Source: an uncultured Elusimicrobiales bacterium (GTDB lineage: Bacteria; Elusimicrobiota; Elusimicrobia; Elusimicrobiales; Elusimicrobiaceae). From it: a stretch of 19,061 nt of DNA. The stretch is taken from the NCBI GenBank assembly GCA_905235355.1, contig CAJOLM010000014.1, positions 1-19,061 of the forward strand. Reading direction: 5' to 3'. The position numbers and the translations under genes were made by a program. Below are positions 8,377-16,150 of the stretch, piece by piece. Under the pieces are notes generated by a model. The model made no database searches. It was not told the DNA's origin and worked only from the letters and a program-made list of their open reading frames with translations. Numbering within the stretch: position 1 is the stretch's first letter; the number at the start of each line of letters is the position of its first letter.

Positions 8377-9212
8377 TAGCGTTTCCCCCATTCTAATTTG
8401 CGGCGGAGCCGTTCAAAAAAATCTGCTTGCTCGGCATAAATCAGTTGCGCGTCGTCGGGGCTGCGGCGCAACAGGACGCGGTCCCCGGCAGCCAGTTCAA
8501 AGGTATGCTGCCCGTCCAAGCTCACCGTTGCACGCTCTGTATCGTGCTTAAAAGAAGGAGTGAAAGACAGCTCCTGGTCGGCACGCAGCACCAGCGGGCG
8601 TTCGGTTAAACTATGCGGACAAATGGGCGCGAGCGTCCACACCGGCAAATCCGGCTCCACAATCGGGCCGCCTGCCGCCAGCGAATAAGCCGTGGATCCG
8701 GCGGGCGTGGCTACAATAATTCCGTCGCCGTAAAAATTTTTTAAATCGGTATGATTGCGCCCCACGGACAACGTAAACGCGCGCGGCTGCACGGCCTTAA
8801 TCACGCAATCATTAAAAGCCAATAGCCCGGTGACAGGCTCTTGCCCTTGGCGTAAAATATCAGCCTGCAAAAGGGCCTGGCGGGAGAGCTGAAATTTGCC
8901 GCCTAAAATTTGTTTGAGAAAAGCGGGCGCGTCGGCGGCCTCACACGCAGCCAAAAACCCCAAGCTGCCGCAATTGACCGACAGTACCGGAATATGCAGT
9001 GGAGCTGTTTGGCGCGCGCACCGCAGCGTAGTGCCGTCGCCGCCTAAACTAATGCACAGGTCCGCTATGTTTTTTGCATTTACTTGGCGGTAATCAGACA
9101 CAATGCTACACGCGCATTTTTGCGTTTGCAAAAAATCCGCCAGCCCGCGTGCCACTTCGGCGGCGCGGGGTTGCAGGGGATTGCAAACCAAAATGATTTT
9201 CTTAAACTGCAT
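8376..9212 (-). CDS. nadK: NAD kinase
   Basis: A 278-aa NAD kinase, the ATP-dependent cytoplasmic enzyme that makes NADP from NAD. Visible marks are the GGDGT motif (57-61, SLGGDGTTLR), NCGSLGFLA (80-88) and the NAD-binding block DGIIVATPAGSTAYSLAAGGP. The C-terminal beta sandwich carries RPLVLRADQELSF and VSLDGQ. It is first in the minus-strand run and overlaps recN by one base. No clear Shine-Dalgarno precedes the ATG. The 141-base gap to the divergent nifU must hold promoters for both; only the nifU one is clear. Confidence 0.95.
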   Translation of the reverse strand: MQFKKIILVCNPLQPRAAEVARGLADFLQTQKCACSIVSDYRQVNAKNIADLCISLGGDGTTLRCARQTAPLHIPVLSVNCGSLGFLAACEAADAPAFLKQILGGKFQLSRQALLQADILRQGQEPVTGLLAFNDCVIKAVQPRAFTLSVGRNHTDLKNFYGDGIIVATPAGSTAYSLAAGGPIVEPDLPVWTLAPICPHSLTERPLVLRADQELSFTPSFKHDTERATVSLDGQHTFELAAGDRVLLRRSPDDAQLIYAEQADFFERLRRKLEWGKR

Positions 9213-9320
9213 AGTAAAATCATTTTAGCAAAATTAGCTATTGCCCGCCCATATTTCCTTCGTGATGGCAGTTCTACTATAAAATAACTGCTTGCCAGGA
9301 AAAAAGCATCAGACGCAAAA

Positions 9321-9347
9321 TGGTATAATATATATAAGAAAAAGGAG
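9321..9347 (+). promoter_or_regulatory. Extended -10 promoter and ribosome binding site of nifU
   Basis: TGGTATAAT at 9321-9329 is an extended -10 with a perfect TATAAT, followed after an A/T-rich stretch by the Shine-Dalgarno AAGGAG (9342-9347) six bases before the ATG. The 5' untranslated region would be very short, under 20 bases. No good -35 was found at 17 bp, which suits an extended -10 promoter. No Rrf2/IscR site could be identified with confidence. Confidence 0.65.
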
Positions 9348-9353
9348 TTTAGT

Positions 9354-10208
9354 ATGTGGGATTATACAGATAAAGTCATGGACCATTTCCGCCACCCGCG
9401 CAATGTGGGGGCCGTTGAAAATGCAGACGCCACCGGGCAAGTGGGCAGTTTAGTGTGCGGCGACGCGCTGAAATTAACTTTAAAAATCAATAAAGAAACA
9501 GAAGTCATTGAAGATGCCAAATTTGAAACCTTCGGCTGCGCGAGCGCAATTGCGTCCTCGTCAGTACTGACCGAAATGATTAAAGGCAAAACCCTTTCGG
9601 ACGCTGCCAAAATTACCAACCAGGATATCGCAGATGAGCTGGGCTCTTTGCCTGCTGAAAAAATGCACTGCTCTGTCATGGGCATGGAAGCGTTGGAAGC
9701 GGCCGTGCAAAGCTACCGCCAAGGCGGCAAGCCGGTCGTGTTTGAGCAGGAAGCGGAAAAAATTGTGTGCCATTGTTTTAATGTGTCTGAAGAAGCTATC
9801 ATCAAAGCGATCCGCACCAATCATTTAACCAGCGTAGAGGAAGTGACTTTTTACACCAAGGCCGGCGGTGCGTGCGGCAAGTGTAAAGGCGAAATCCAAA
9901 AGATTTTAGACAAAGTAAATTCTTGCGCGGTGCCCGCTACAGAGCAAAACGCCGACAAGAAATTTGCTGATTTAACCATTGTGGAAAAAATTAAACGCCT
10001 TGAACAAGTGCTGGAAGAGGACGTCCGCCCGCAGCTTAATATGGACGGCGGTTCGGTAGAACTGGTGGACGTTAACGGCTTAAATGTCAAGGTGCGTTTA
10101 GTGGGTATGTGCAGCGGTTGTTTGGCTGCTGATGCCACGCTGAAAGGATTTATTGAGCGCGTACTGAAAGAAAAAATTGACCCGGCTATTACAGTAGAAA
10201 AGGCTTAA
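9354..10208 (+). CDS. nifU: NifU-type Fe-S cluster scaffold, three-domain
   Basis: A 284-aa full-length NifU, the scaffold on which Fe-S clusters are built before transfer to apoproteins. The N-terminal IscU-like domain (1-125) has ligands Cys35, Asp37, Cys62 and Cys106 in VCGDALK, FGCASA and MHCSVMG. The central BFD-like [2Fe-2S] domain has Cys139, Cys141, Cys174 and Cys177 (VCHCFN, GACGKCK). The C-terminal Nfu domain has the CxxC pair Cys253/Cys256 (GMCSGCLAA) after RPQLNMDGGSVEL. All expected ligands are present. The partner nifS starts one base after the stop. No nitrogenase gene is in view; NifU/NifS as the general cluster machinery is known from Helicobacter and other non-fixing bacteria. 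Confidence 0.96.
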   Translation: MWDYTDKVMDHFRHPRNVGAVENADATGQVGSLVCGDALKLTLKINKETEVIEDAKFETFGCASAIASSSVLTEMIKGKTLSDAAKITNQDIADELGSLPAEKMHCSVMGMEALEAAVQSYRQGGKPVVFEQEAEKIVCHCFNVSEEAIIKAIRTNHLTSVEEVTFYTKAGGACGKCKGEIQKILDKVNSCAVPATEQNADKKFADLTIVEKIKRLEQVLEEDVRPQLNMDGGSVELVDVNGLNVKVRLVGMCSGCLAADATLKGFIERVLKEKIDPAITVEKA

Positions 10209-10209
10209 T

Positions 10210-11379
10210 ATGAAGCTGATTTATTTAGATAATAACGCCACCACCCCGGTGCTGCCCGAAGTGTTTGAAGCCATGCAGCCGTACTTTATGGAAAAATACG
10301 GCAACGCATCTTCTATGTATCCGTTGGCAGCAGAGTCCCACCGCGCCATGGAAAAAGCGCGGGAGCAGGTGGCCGGTTTAATCGGCGCGGCGCACGCAGA
10401 TGAAATTATTTTTACCTCTTGCGCCACCGAAAGTGATAACACCGCTATTTTTTCCGCCGTGCGCAGCTTCCCACAGAAAAAGCACATCATTACTTCTGCG
10501 GTGGAACACCCGGCTATTATGCACCCCTATCAATATTTAGAAACGCAAGGCTACAAAGTAGATTATATCGGGGTGGACGCGCAGGGCCGCTTTAATATGG
10601 AGCAGTATAAAGCCGCGCTGGATGACAATACCGCGCTCGTGTCTGTCATGTGGGCCAACAGCGAAACAGGCACTCTTTTCCCTATCCCGGAAATTGCCGC
10701 ACTTGCCAAAGCGCACGGCGCGCTGTTTCACACGGACGCGGTGCAAGTCATTGGCAAAATGCCGCTAGATGTGAAATCCTTGCCAATTGATATGCTTTCT
10801 TTATCCGGCCATAAATTTAATGCACCCAAAGGCGTGGGCGCACTGTATGTCAAACGCGCCACGCGCTTTACCGGGTATTTAATGGGCGGACATCAGGAAC
10901 GTACCCGCCGCGGCGGTACGGAAAATGTGCCGTATATCGTGGCGTTAGGCAAAGCAGCGGAGCTGGCACAAAAGCGTGCGTCCGGTTCGGCTTTATCCAA
11001 AATGGCTGCGCTGCGTGACCGCTTGCAAGAAGGACTTTTAAAAGCTATCCCGGATAGTAAATTAAACGGCGACCCCGAACACCGCGTTCCCAATACCGTC
11101 AACATCAGCTTTGGCTATGTGGAAGGGGAAGCGATTTTAATGCACTTAAACGAATATGGCATTTGTGCCTCGTCCGGCTCTGCGTGTACGTCCGGCTCCT
11201 TGGAGCCGTCGCACGTATTGCGCGCAATGGGGGTGGATTTTAAATTCGCCCATGGCTCGGTGCGGTTTTCTTTATCGGAAAGCACCACCCAGGAAGAAGT
11301 GGACAAAGTGTTGGAAGTCTTACCGGGGATTATAGAAAACCTGCGCAAGATTTCGCCTTTCTCCCGCTTTGCAAAATAA
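10210..11379 (+). CDS. nifS: Cysteine desulfurase (NifS/IscS type)
   Basis: A 389-aa class V PLP enzyme that takes sulfur from cysteine and passes it as a persulfide to the NifU scaffold. PLP-site residues include CATESDN (71-77), the conserved His100, Asp175 in HTDAVQ, and the Schiff-base Lys202 in SGHKFNAPKG. The substrate-binding arginine lies in RRGGTENVP, and the catalytic loop Cys326 is in SSGSACTSGS. That loop is the long, class I type used by NifS and IscS rather than SufS. One base separates it from nifU, so the two are co-transcribed, and a strong terminator follows. Confidence 0.96.
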   Translation: MKLIYLDNNATTPVLPEVFEAMQPYFMEKYGNASSMYPLAAESHRAMEKAREQVAGLIGAAHADEIIFTSCATESDNTAIFSAVRSFPQKKHIITSAVEHPAIMHPYQYLETQGYKVDYIGVDAQGRFNMEQYKAALDDNTALVSVMWANSETGTLFPIPEIAALAKAHGALFHTDAVQVIGKMPLDVKSLPIDMLSLSGHKFNAPKGVGALYVKRATRFTGYLMGGHQERTRRGGTENVPYIVALGKAAELAQKRASGSALSKMAALRDRLQEGLLKAIPDSKLNGDPEHRVPNTVNISFGYVEGEAILMHLNEYGICASSGSACTSGSLEPSHVLRAMGVDFKFAHGSVRFSLSESTTQEEVDKVLEVLPGIIENLRKISPFSRFAK

Positions 11380-11392
11380 GCTATTTGTTTTG

Positions 11393-11425
11393 ACCGGGCG
11401 TGCTTGTATGGCACGCCCGGTTTTT
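11393..11425 (+). terminator. Intrinsic terminator after nifU-nifS
   Basis: A perfect 11-bp stem ACCGGGCGTGC/GCACGCCCGGT with a 7-base loop, followed directly by a T-run (TTTTTATT). It ends the nifU-nifS unit 13 bases after the stop codon. Confidence 0.92.
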
Positions 11426-11473
11426 ATTAGAATAGAAATGCCGGACCTTACATTATTTACCCCTGGAGAAATT

Positions 11474-12940
11474 ATGAAAAAACTGTTGCTCGTTCTTGTT
11501 TTGCTGTTTTCTGTTGCGGGATTGTTTGCTAAAACCACGACGATTTACCATACCAGCGACACACACGGATTCTATTATCCCAAAGATAACCGCGGCGGAT
11601 TTGCCGCGCTGGCAAACGTGCTTAAGAACGGACCGCAGCCGTATTTGCTGTTAGACTCGGGCGATTTTTCAAACGGTACTGCTGAAGCTAAAAATTCCAA
11701 GGGTATCAAAAGCGTGCAACTGATGAACAAGCTGGGCTATCAAGCCTCTACCATCGGCAATCATGAATTTGACTTCTATGATGCCGGCGTGGAGCCTATG
11801 CTTAAAGCCATGGAGTTCCCTGTTTTAGCTGCTAACTTTGTAGACGCCAAAACCGGCAAGTTGCCGCCTAATGTAAAGCCCTATGAAATTTTTGATGTGG
11901 ACGGCGTTAAAATTGCTGTGATTGGCCTGGCCAATGCACATCCGACGCGCGCCACCAAGCAGTATAAATTTATTAAGCCGCTTAAAGCACTTAAAAAAGT
12001 GCTGCCGGAAGTGGAAGCCCAGCACCCCAATGTGGTGGCGGTTATTGTGCATGATTCTTTGCAAGATGACAAGCACGGCATGAAGCCGTACGTCAAACAA
12101 ATTGCGCAGAAATTTAAGGGGCGCGTAAACCTGGTGTTTGGCGGACACGCACACAAAATTATCCAAAATGAAATTATCAAAGACACGCTGTTTACTGAAA
12201 GCGGCTGCTACTTGCAAAACGTCAGCAAAGTAACCGTGGAAACAGACGACCAAACAGGCAAATTTGTCTCTGCCAAGTCAGAGCTGATTGCGCTCAATAT
12301 TGCGCAAGTGGGCGAGGATAAAGAAGTCAAAGAATATGCGCTCTCACTGATGGAACCGGGGCTCGGGGAAGAAATTGGTTACGCGTCTGAAAAATTAACG
12401 CTCGTGCCGGAAAACCCGCAGCACAAGGACGGTCCGCTTAATATTTTCATCGCTGATTTAGGGCGCGAATATACCGGCACGCAAATTTTTGCGCACAACA
12501 ACGGGGCCTCGCGCGTGGACTTAGAAAAAGGAAAAATCACCCGTCATGACTTGGTGGATATTAATCCCTTTGACAATAAAGTAGTGCGCTTTACGGTGGA
12601 CGGAAAATTCCTGAAATTTTTGGTAGAACATACCTTGCTGCCGCGCAGCTTGTATACCTACTCCGGTATGACTATTACCTACCGCAATCATAAAGGAAAA
12701 GTTAAAGATTTGAAATTGTTTGTAGACGGCAAAGAGGTGCAAGATACCGACACATTTATCTTTGGTACCAACGACTATGTCATCACGGGTAATATGGAAG
12801 GCTGGCCTTTCCTGCGCATAAAAGACACGCCCAAAGAAAAAGTGGGTGACAAAGGCATGGGCACTTTGCTGGAAGAAGGCGTGAAAAAATATTCTCCGCT
12901 GACGGCCCCCACCACCGGGCGTATTGTTGAGTATAAATGA
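11474..12940 (+). CDS. Secreted 5'-nucleotidase-like metallophosphoesterase (UshA/YfkN family)
   Basis: A 488-aa exported phosphoesterase. The start at 11474 is preferred over the upstream in-frame ATG at 11369 because it has GGAGAA upstream and opens a Sec signal peptide (MKKLLLVLVLLFSVAGLFA, 1-19). The calcineurin-like domain (about 22-275) keeps the dimetal motifs SDTHG (Asp29, His31), SGDFSNG (Asp64), GNHEFD (Asn96-His97), a His at 193 and GGHAH (His225, His227). The C-terminal 5_nucleotid_C domain (about 300-480) has NNGASR, DLVDINPFDN and GTNDYV. Such enzymes release phosphate from nucleotides or cyclic nucleotides in the periplasm for uptake; the substrate is inferred only. Its stop overlaps the start of the next gene as ATGA. 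Confidence 0.87.
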   Translation: MKKLLLVLVLLFSVAGLFAKTTTIYHTSDTHGFYYPKDNRGGFAALANVLKNGPQPYLLLDSGDFSNGTAEAKNSKGIKSVQLMNKLGYQASTIGNHEFDFYDAGVEPMLKAMEFPVLAANFVDAKTGKLPPNVKPYEIFDVDGVKIAVIGLANAHPTRATKQYKFIKPLKALKKVLPEVEAQHPNVVAVIVHDSLQDDKHGMKPYVKQIAQKFKGRVNLVFGGHAHKIIQNEIIKDTLFTESGCYLQNVSKVTVETDDQTGKFVSAKSELIALNIAQVGEDKEVKEYALSLMEPGLGEEIGYASEKLTLVPENPQHKDGPLNIFIADLGREYTGTQIFAHNNGASRVDLEKGKITRHDLVDINPFDNKVVRFTVDGKFLKFLVEHTLLPRSLYTYSGMTITYRNHKGKVKDLKLFVDGKEVQDTDTFIFGTNDYVITGNMEGWPFLRIKDTPKEKVGDKGMGTLLEEGVKKYSPLTAPTTGRIVEYK

Positions 12941-14430
12941 AAAAAATTGTCTGTCTGATTACGCTAACTATACTGGCGTTTTTGAGTGCGTGCAAACACC
13001 CAGAACAGCCTTCGGTCAATCTGTTTTTTACGGCAGATATTGAAGGTGTTTTTTGGGCGCGCCCGGAGCCGCAGTACAGTAATGAAGTAACAGGCGGGCT
13101 TTCTGTTTTAAAAGCGTTTTTGGATAAACAAACGACTCCCTTTTTATTGCTAGACGGCGGAAACTGGTTCGCCCAAACGCCGGAAGGTACGCTTACGCAA
13201 GGAGCCTATTTTAACTCCGCTGCAGCGGCACTCCCTTATGCGGGGCGTTTGTTTACCGAACAAGATTTAGCGTACGGGTGGGATTCGCTGAGTAAGATAA
13301 TTAAAACCTCGCCCGCGCCGTTTGTTTTATCTAATGTGACGCTGAATAATGGCAAATTGCCCGCCGGAGCCAAGCCGTATTTGTTGCAAGAAGTGGGCGG
13401 CTATAAAATAGGTGTGATAGGGCTAATTAGCCCGCTGGCCCTTGCTAATAAACAACGCATGGATGCGATTAGCATTTATCCTGAAATAGAAGCGGCGCGT
13501 CAGGCGGTGCAGCAGCTGCGTGACCAAGGCGCGCAAGTGATTGTGGCACTCACCGCGCTAAATACATCTGGTGACGACTACAGTATTACCGAAGCAGAAC
13601 TGGCAGAAGAAGTGGAAGGAATAGACGTAATTTTGATATCTAATCTGGACCGCGAAGCAGCCGAAGTAACCCGTCAGGGCAAGACACTGCTCGTTTATCC
13701 GGGGGCACGTTTGGACGGCGTTGGACAAGTAAAATTATTTTTTAATAAAAACGGCGAACTAACAGATGCGCAGTTTCAAGACATGGCTTTATATCGGCGG
13801 GATTATGGAGAAAATACAGATGTGCTAGCGCAGATAGAAAATGTGCGCCGGGCCGTGCAAGCACCGATGAACCATCAGATTGGTCGCTCCGAAAAAAAAT
13901 TAACCGGAAATTTAAACGCGGAGTCTTCCCTGGGTGATTGGGCGGCAGATTGTCTGCGCAAATGGGCCAAGGCAGATGCGGCTATTGTCAATTCGGCTGC
14001 GCTGCGTGATGTGCTACCTAAAGGACAAGTCACACAATATGATTTATACAAAGTCTATCCGTATGCAGACCATGTTACGCTGCTGACTATGCGCGGCGAC
14101 GCGTTGCTGCACGCATTAGAAGCAGAGCTTTCCGTAATAGATAATTTTGCACAAATAGCCGGGCTGCAAGTGCGCTATAATCCGGCACTGCCCGCCGGAC
14201 GACGGGTTTTATCTGTGCTCGTAAACAACAAACCGCTGCAGCTGCGCGGTACTTACCGGGTAGCTATTACAGACCATATGTTAGCGGGCGGCGCAGGGCA
14301 TGATGCATTTATTGATTCGCTAGAATTTAAAAACACCCAAGTAGAAATGCGCACAGTGCTGCGTTTGTGTTTAACAAGCACCAAAGTAAATGCGGCTCCG
14401 CAAGGCGGCCGCTGGAGTGCGCAACCATGA
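12937..14430 (+). CDS. Lipoprotein of the 5'-nucleotidase family with a degenerate catalytic domain
   Basis: A 497-aa paralogue of the preceding protein with a lipoprotein signal (lipobox LSAC, Cys19), so it is membrane-anchored. The two-domain layout is retained. The C-terminal nucleotidase domain is recognisable (LGDWAADCLRKWAKADAA, VNSAALRD, YPYADHV, AITDHMLAGG). In the metallophosphoesterase domain the ligands are mostly gone: SDTHG has become ADIEG (only Asp34 kept), GD has become GN (75-76), the GNHE site has become AYGW (112-115), the VHD His has become Thr206, and GGHAH is replaced by a SNLDR-like stretch. It is therefore probably not a metal-dependent hydrolase and may bind a ligand or partner. 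ATGA overlaps at both ends suggest coupled translation with the upstream enzyme and the downstream dus gene. Confidence 0.85.
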   Translation: MKKIVCLITLTILAFLSACKHPEQPSVNLFFTADIEGVFWARPEPQYSNEVTGGLSVLKAFLDKQTTPFLLLDGGNWFAQTPEGTLTQGAYFNSAAAALPYAGRLFTEQDLAYGWDSLSKIIKTSPAPFVLSNVTLNNGKLPAGAKPYLLQEVGGYKIGVIGLISPLALANKQRMDAISIYPEIEAARQAVQQLRDQGAQVIVALTALNTSGDDYSITEAELAEEVEGIDVILISNLDREAAEVTRQGKTLLVYPGARLDGVGQVKLFFNKNGELTDAQFQDMALYRRDYGENTDVLAQIENVRRAVQAPMNHQIGRSEKKLTGNLNAESSLGDWAADCLRKWAKADAAIVNSAALRDVLPKGQVTQYDLYKVYPYADHVTLLTMRGDALLHALEAELSVIDNFAQIAGLQVRYNPALPAGRRVLSVLVNNKPLQLRGTYRVAITDHMLAGGAGHDAFIDSLEFKNTQVEMRTVLRLCLTSTKVNAAPQGGRWSAQP

Positions 14431-15395
14431 TGGCAGATGTTGCTCCTGTTCTAGTAGGTTCTTTTTTAGCTCCCAATAATTTGTGGCTTGCACCCATGGC
14501 AGGTGTAACCGATGGGCCGTTTCGTGCTTTGTGTTTGCGCGGCGGCGCGGGCGTGGTATGTGCGGAAATGGTTTCTGCCCATGCCGTGCATTATGGCAAT
14601 GCGCGCAGCACGCGTATGCTGGGCATAAGCGAGCGGGAAAAACCGGTGTCTATGCAAATTTTCGGCTCGGACGAAGCCACGATTGCCGAAGCGGCCCGCG
14701 CCGCCGAAGCACGCGGGGCAGATATAATTGATATTAATGCGGGCTGCCCGGTTAAAAAAATTAATAAAGCAGGTGCCGGCTGCGTGCTGATGAAAGATCC
14801 GGTGCATTTGGGCCATTTGGTGGCAGCGGCGGTAAAAGCGGTTAAAGTGCCTGTCACGCTTAAGACGCGTATTGCGTTAACACGCGGTACGATTTTAGGG
14901 CCGGAGCTGGCGCGCGTGGCGGAAAGTGAAGGCGCAGCCGCTGTTATGATGCACGCGCGTGCCGCTGAAGATATGCACACGGGTGCGCCCAATTTAGACG
15001 CGCTCGCCCGCGTGTGCGCGGCAGTTAAAATTCCGGTGTTTGGTAATGGCGGCATTGACAGCGCGGACATGGCAAAGAAATTTTTTGAAACCGGATGCGC
15101 GGGGCTACTTATCGGGCGCGCAGCGGTGGGCAACCCCTATGTTTTCCGCGATATTGCACGCGGCCTGGCCGGAGAGAAAATCACACCGCTTGATACCAAA
15201 CGGCGCGCGGAAATTTACCTAAATTTAATTGAAGAAAACGTGGCGCATTACGGCGAGCGTATCGGCGTAGGCCGCAGCAAAAAAACTGCCGGTTACTGGC
15301 TGCGCGATTTCCCGGGCGCGGCGGATTTCCGCGCCCAATTTGTGCGGCTGGAAACTCTAGAAGATATTAAGAAATTATTTGCGGAAAATTTTTAG
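14427..15395 (+). CDS. dusB: tRNA-dihydrouridine synthase (DusB/NifR3 type)
   Basis: A 322-aa flavoenzyme that reduces uridines to dihydrouridine in tRNA using NADPH. The start ATG at 14427 overlaps the preceding TGA (ATGA), with GGAG about 10 bases upstream; a start further upstream would eat into the previous gene. The FMN-binding TIM-barrel marks are LAPMAGVTDGPFR (21-33), SMQIFGS (75-81), the catalytic Cys107 in INAGCPVKKI, LKTRI (145-149), His176 in MMHARA, and FGNGGI plus LIGRAAVGNPYVF (227-240). The C-terminal helical domain ends with FPGAADFRAQF, as in the NifR3/YhdG subgroup. The usual HGR of the barrel is HAR here. Its stop overlaps the convergent pilin stop by four bases. Confidence 0.93.
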   Translation: MMADVAPVLVGSFLAPNNLWLAPMAGVTDGPFRALCLRGGAGVVCAEMVSAHAVHYGNARSTRMLGISEREKPVSMQIFGSDEATIAEAARAAEARGADIIDINAGCPVKKINKAGAGCVLMKDPVHLGHLVAAAVKAVKVPVTLKTRIALTRGTILGPELARVAESEGAAAVMMHARAAEDMHTGAPNLDALARVCAAVKIPVFGNGGIDSADMAKKFFETGCAGLLIGRAAVGNPYVFRDIARGLAGEKITPLDTKRRAEIYLNLIEENVAHYGERIGVGRSKKTAGYWLRDFPGAADFRAQFVRLETLEDIKKLFAENF

Positions 15396-16063
15396 TATTT
15401 CCAAATATAATATTGTCCGTTTGTGCTAGAAGTGCCGCCTGTCTCTGATTTACAAATTTGATTATTCATAGCATTTTTATCTGAACCGAAAGCGATACAA
15501 ATAGAAGTATCAGGGTCCGTGGTAATGTGCAGCAAACGGTGTTGATATTCTATATTTAATGCTGAATTATTACAAGCAGTTAAAGCATTATTTCCGTTAT
15601 TTCCTTTTTGTACGTAACAAAATCCCCAGTTATAATCATAGTGAGAATCAGTGCTGGTCTTTAATTGTCCTGCAGGAAGTTGTATGTCTAAATCTGCTAA
15701 TTTATCCGTATATTGTCCGTTTGCCAAATAATAGATTTCTTCTGCTTCAGCTAAACTCATGGCGAGTATTTTTAATTGTGTAAAACGGCTTTTAGCTACT
15801 GCTTTTTGGTATTGCGGCAATGCAATCGCGGCGAGTATACCGATAATAAGGACCACGACAAGTAGTTCAATAAGCGTAAACGCGCGTTTGCTGTTATCAA
15901 ACAAAGGAACCATCCCCGAAATTTGTAATCGGGGATCTTCCACGCTTCGCTGTTGTAGTCCAATACGGCCACGACATGCGTTGAAGATTCCCGAGTCCTG
16001 CGGACCGCCGCTTCGGGAATGGTTCTTATTTATATCTTTATTTACATTTTTGTTGTTCTGCAT
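15392..16063 (-). CDS. Type IV pilin-like protein with an abnormally long, insert-bearing leader
   Basis: A 223-aa prepilin. The ATG at 16063 has AAGGAG with 8-base spacing. The mature N-terminus FTLIELLVVVLIIGILAA begins at residue 62, with the conserved +5 Glu at 66, then a hydrophobic helix and ALPQYQKAVAKSR. The C-terminal head contains four Cys, in FCYVQKG, LTACNN, SICIAFG and QICKSE. Two oddities stand out. The leader is 61 residues, where 6-25 is usual, and about 40 of these are encoded by a palindromic element (15907-16025). The residue before the cleavage point is Ala61, not the usual Gly. An alternative ATG at 15913 would give an 11-aa leader but has no usable Shine-Dalgarno and lies inside a hairpin. 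Product role: pilus, pseudopilus or competence fibre; no assembly genes are in the window. Transcription appears controlled by the leader at 16097-16296. Confidence 0.85.
   Translation of the reverse strand: MQNNKNVNKDINKNHSRSGGPQDSGIFNACRGRIGLQQRSVEDPRLQISGMVPLFDNSKRAFTLIELLVVVLIIGILAAIALPQYQKAVAKSRFTQLKILAMSLAEAEEIYYLANGQYTDKLADLDIQLPAGQLKTSTDSHYDYNWGFCYVQKGNNGNNALTACNNSALNIEYQHRLLHITTDPDTSICIAFGSDKNAMNNQICKSETGGTSSTNGQYYIWKY
15907..16025 (-). repeat. Palindromic (MITE/RPE-like) element inside the pilin gene
   Basis: A 119-bp element bounded by 13-bp inverted ends: GAACCATCCCCGA at 15907-15919 and TCGGGAATGGTTC at 16013-16025, one mismatch. It contains three nested inverted repeats: ATCCCCGA/TCGGGGAT (15912-15919 with 15929-15936), ATTCCCGA/TCGGGAAT (15987-15994 with 16013-16020) with an inner GTCC-TGC-GGAC hairpin, and a central ATCTTCCACGC/GCGTTGAAGAT pair (10 of 11). 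It encodes no protein of its own but is read through in frame in the pilin leader. A sequence of similar build is at 18994-19027. Mobility is inferred from structure and recurrence. Confidence 0.7.
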
Positions 16064-16096
16064 AACATTCTCCTTCTGCCTTTGGAAAATGTATGC

Positions 16097-16150
16097 AAAA
16101 AACGGCTGCTTACGCTGAGCCAGAGAGACTGCCCCATTGTAAACAGCCGT
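16097..16150 (-). terminator. Leader terminator of pilin 1 (attenuator hairpin)
   Basis: Minus strand: ACGGCTGTTTAC (16139-16150) pairs with GTAAGCAGCCGT (16102-16113), 12 positions with one T-G, and is followed directly by TTTTTT (16097-16102). The 25-base loop holds the 11-nt sequence complementary to 16240-16250. It ends about 33 bases before the pilin ATG, so it can only act as a conditional terminator. Confidence 0.8.

Noticed and set aside
11369..11473. Upstream extension of the phosphoesterase start to 11369
   Set aside because: It would overlap the nifS end and the terminator and would place 35 residues before a good signal peptide; the ATG at 11474 has its own Shine-Dalgarno.
15907..16025. 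CRISPR repeat or transposon end
   Set aside because: There are no regularly spaced repeats or cas genes, and no transposase is in the window. A small palindromic element fits better.
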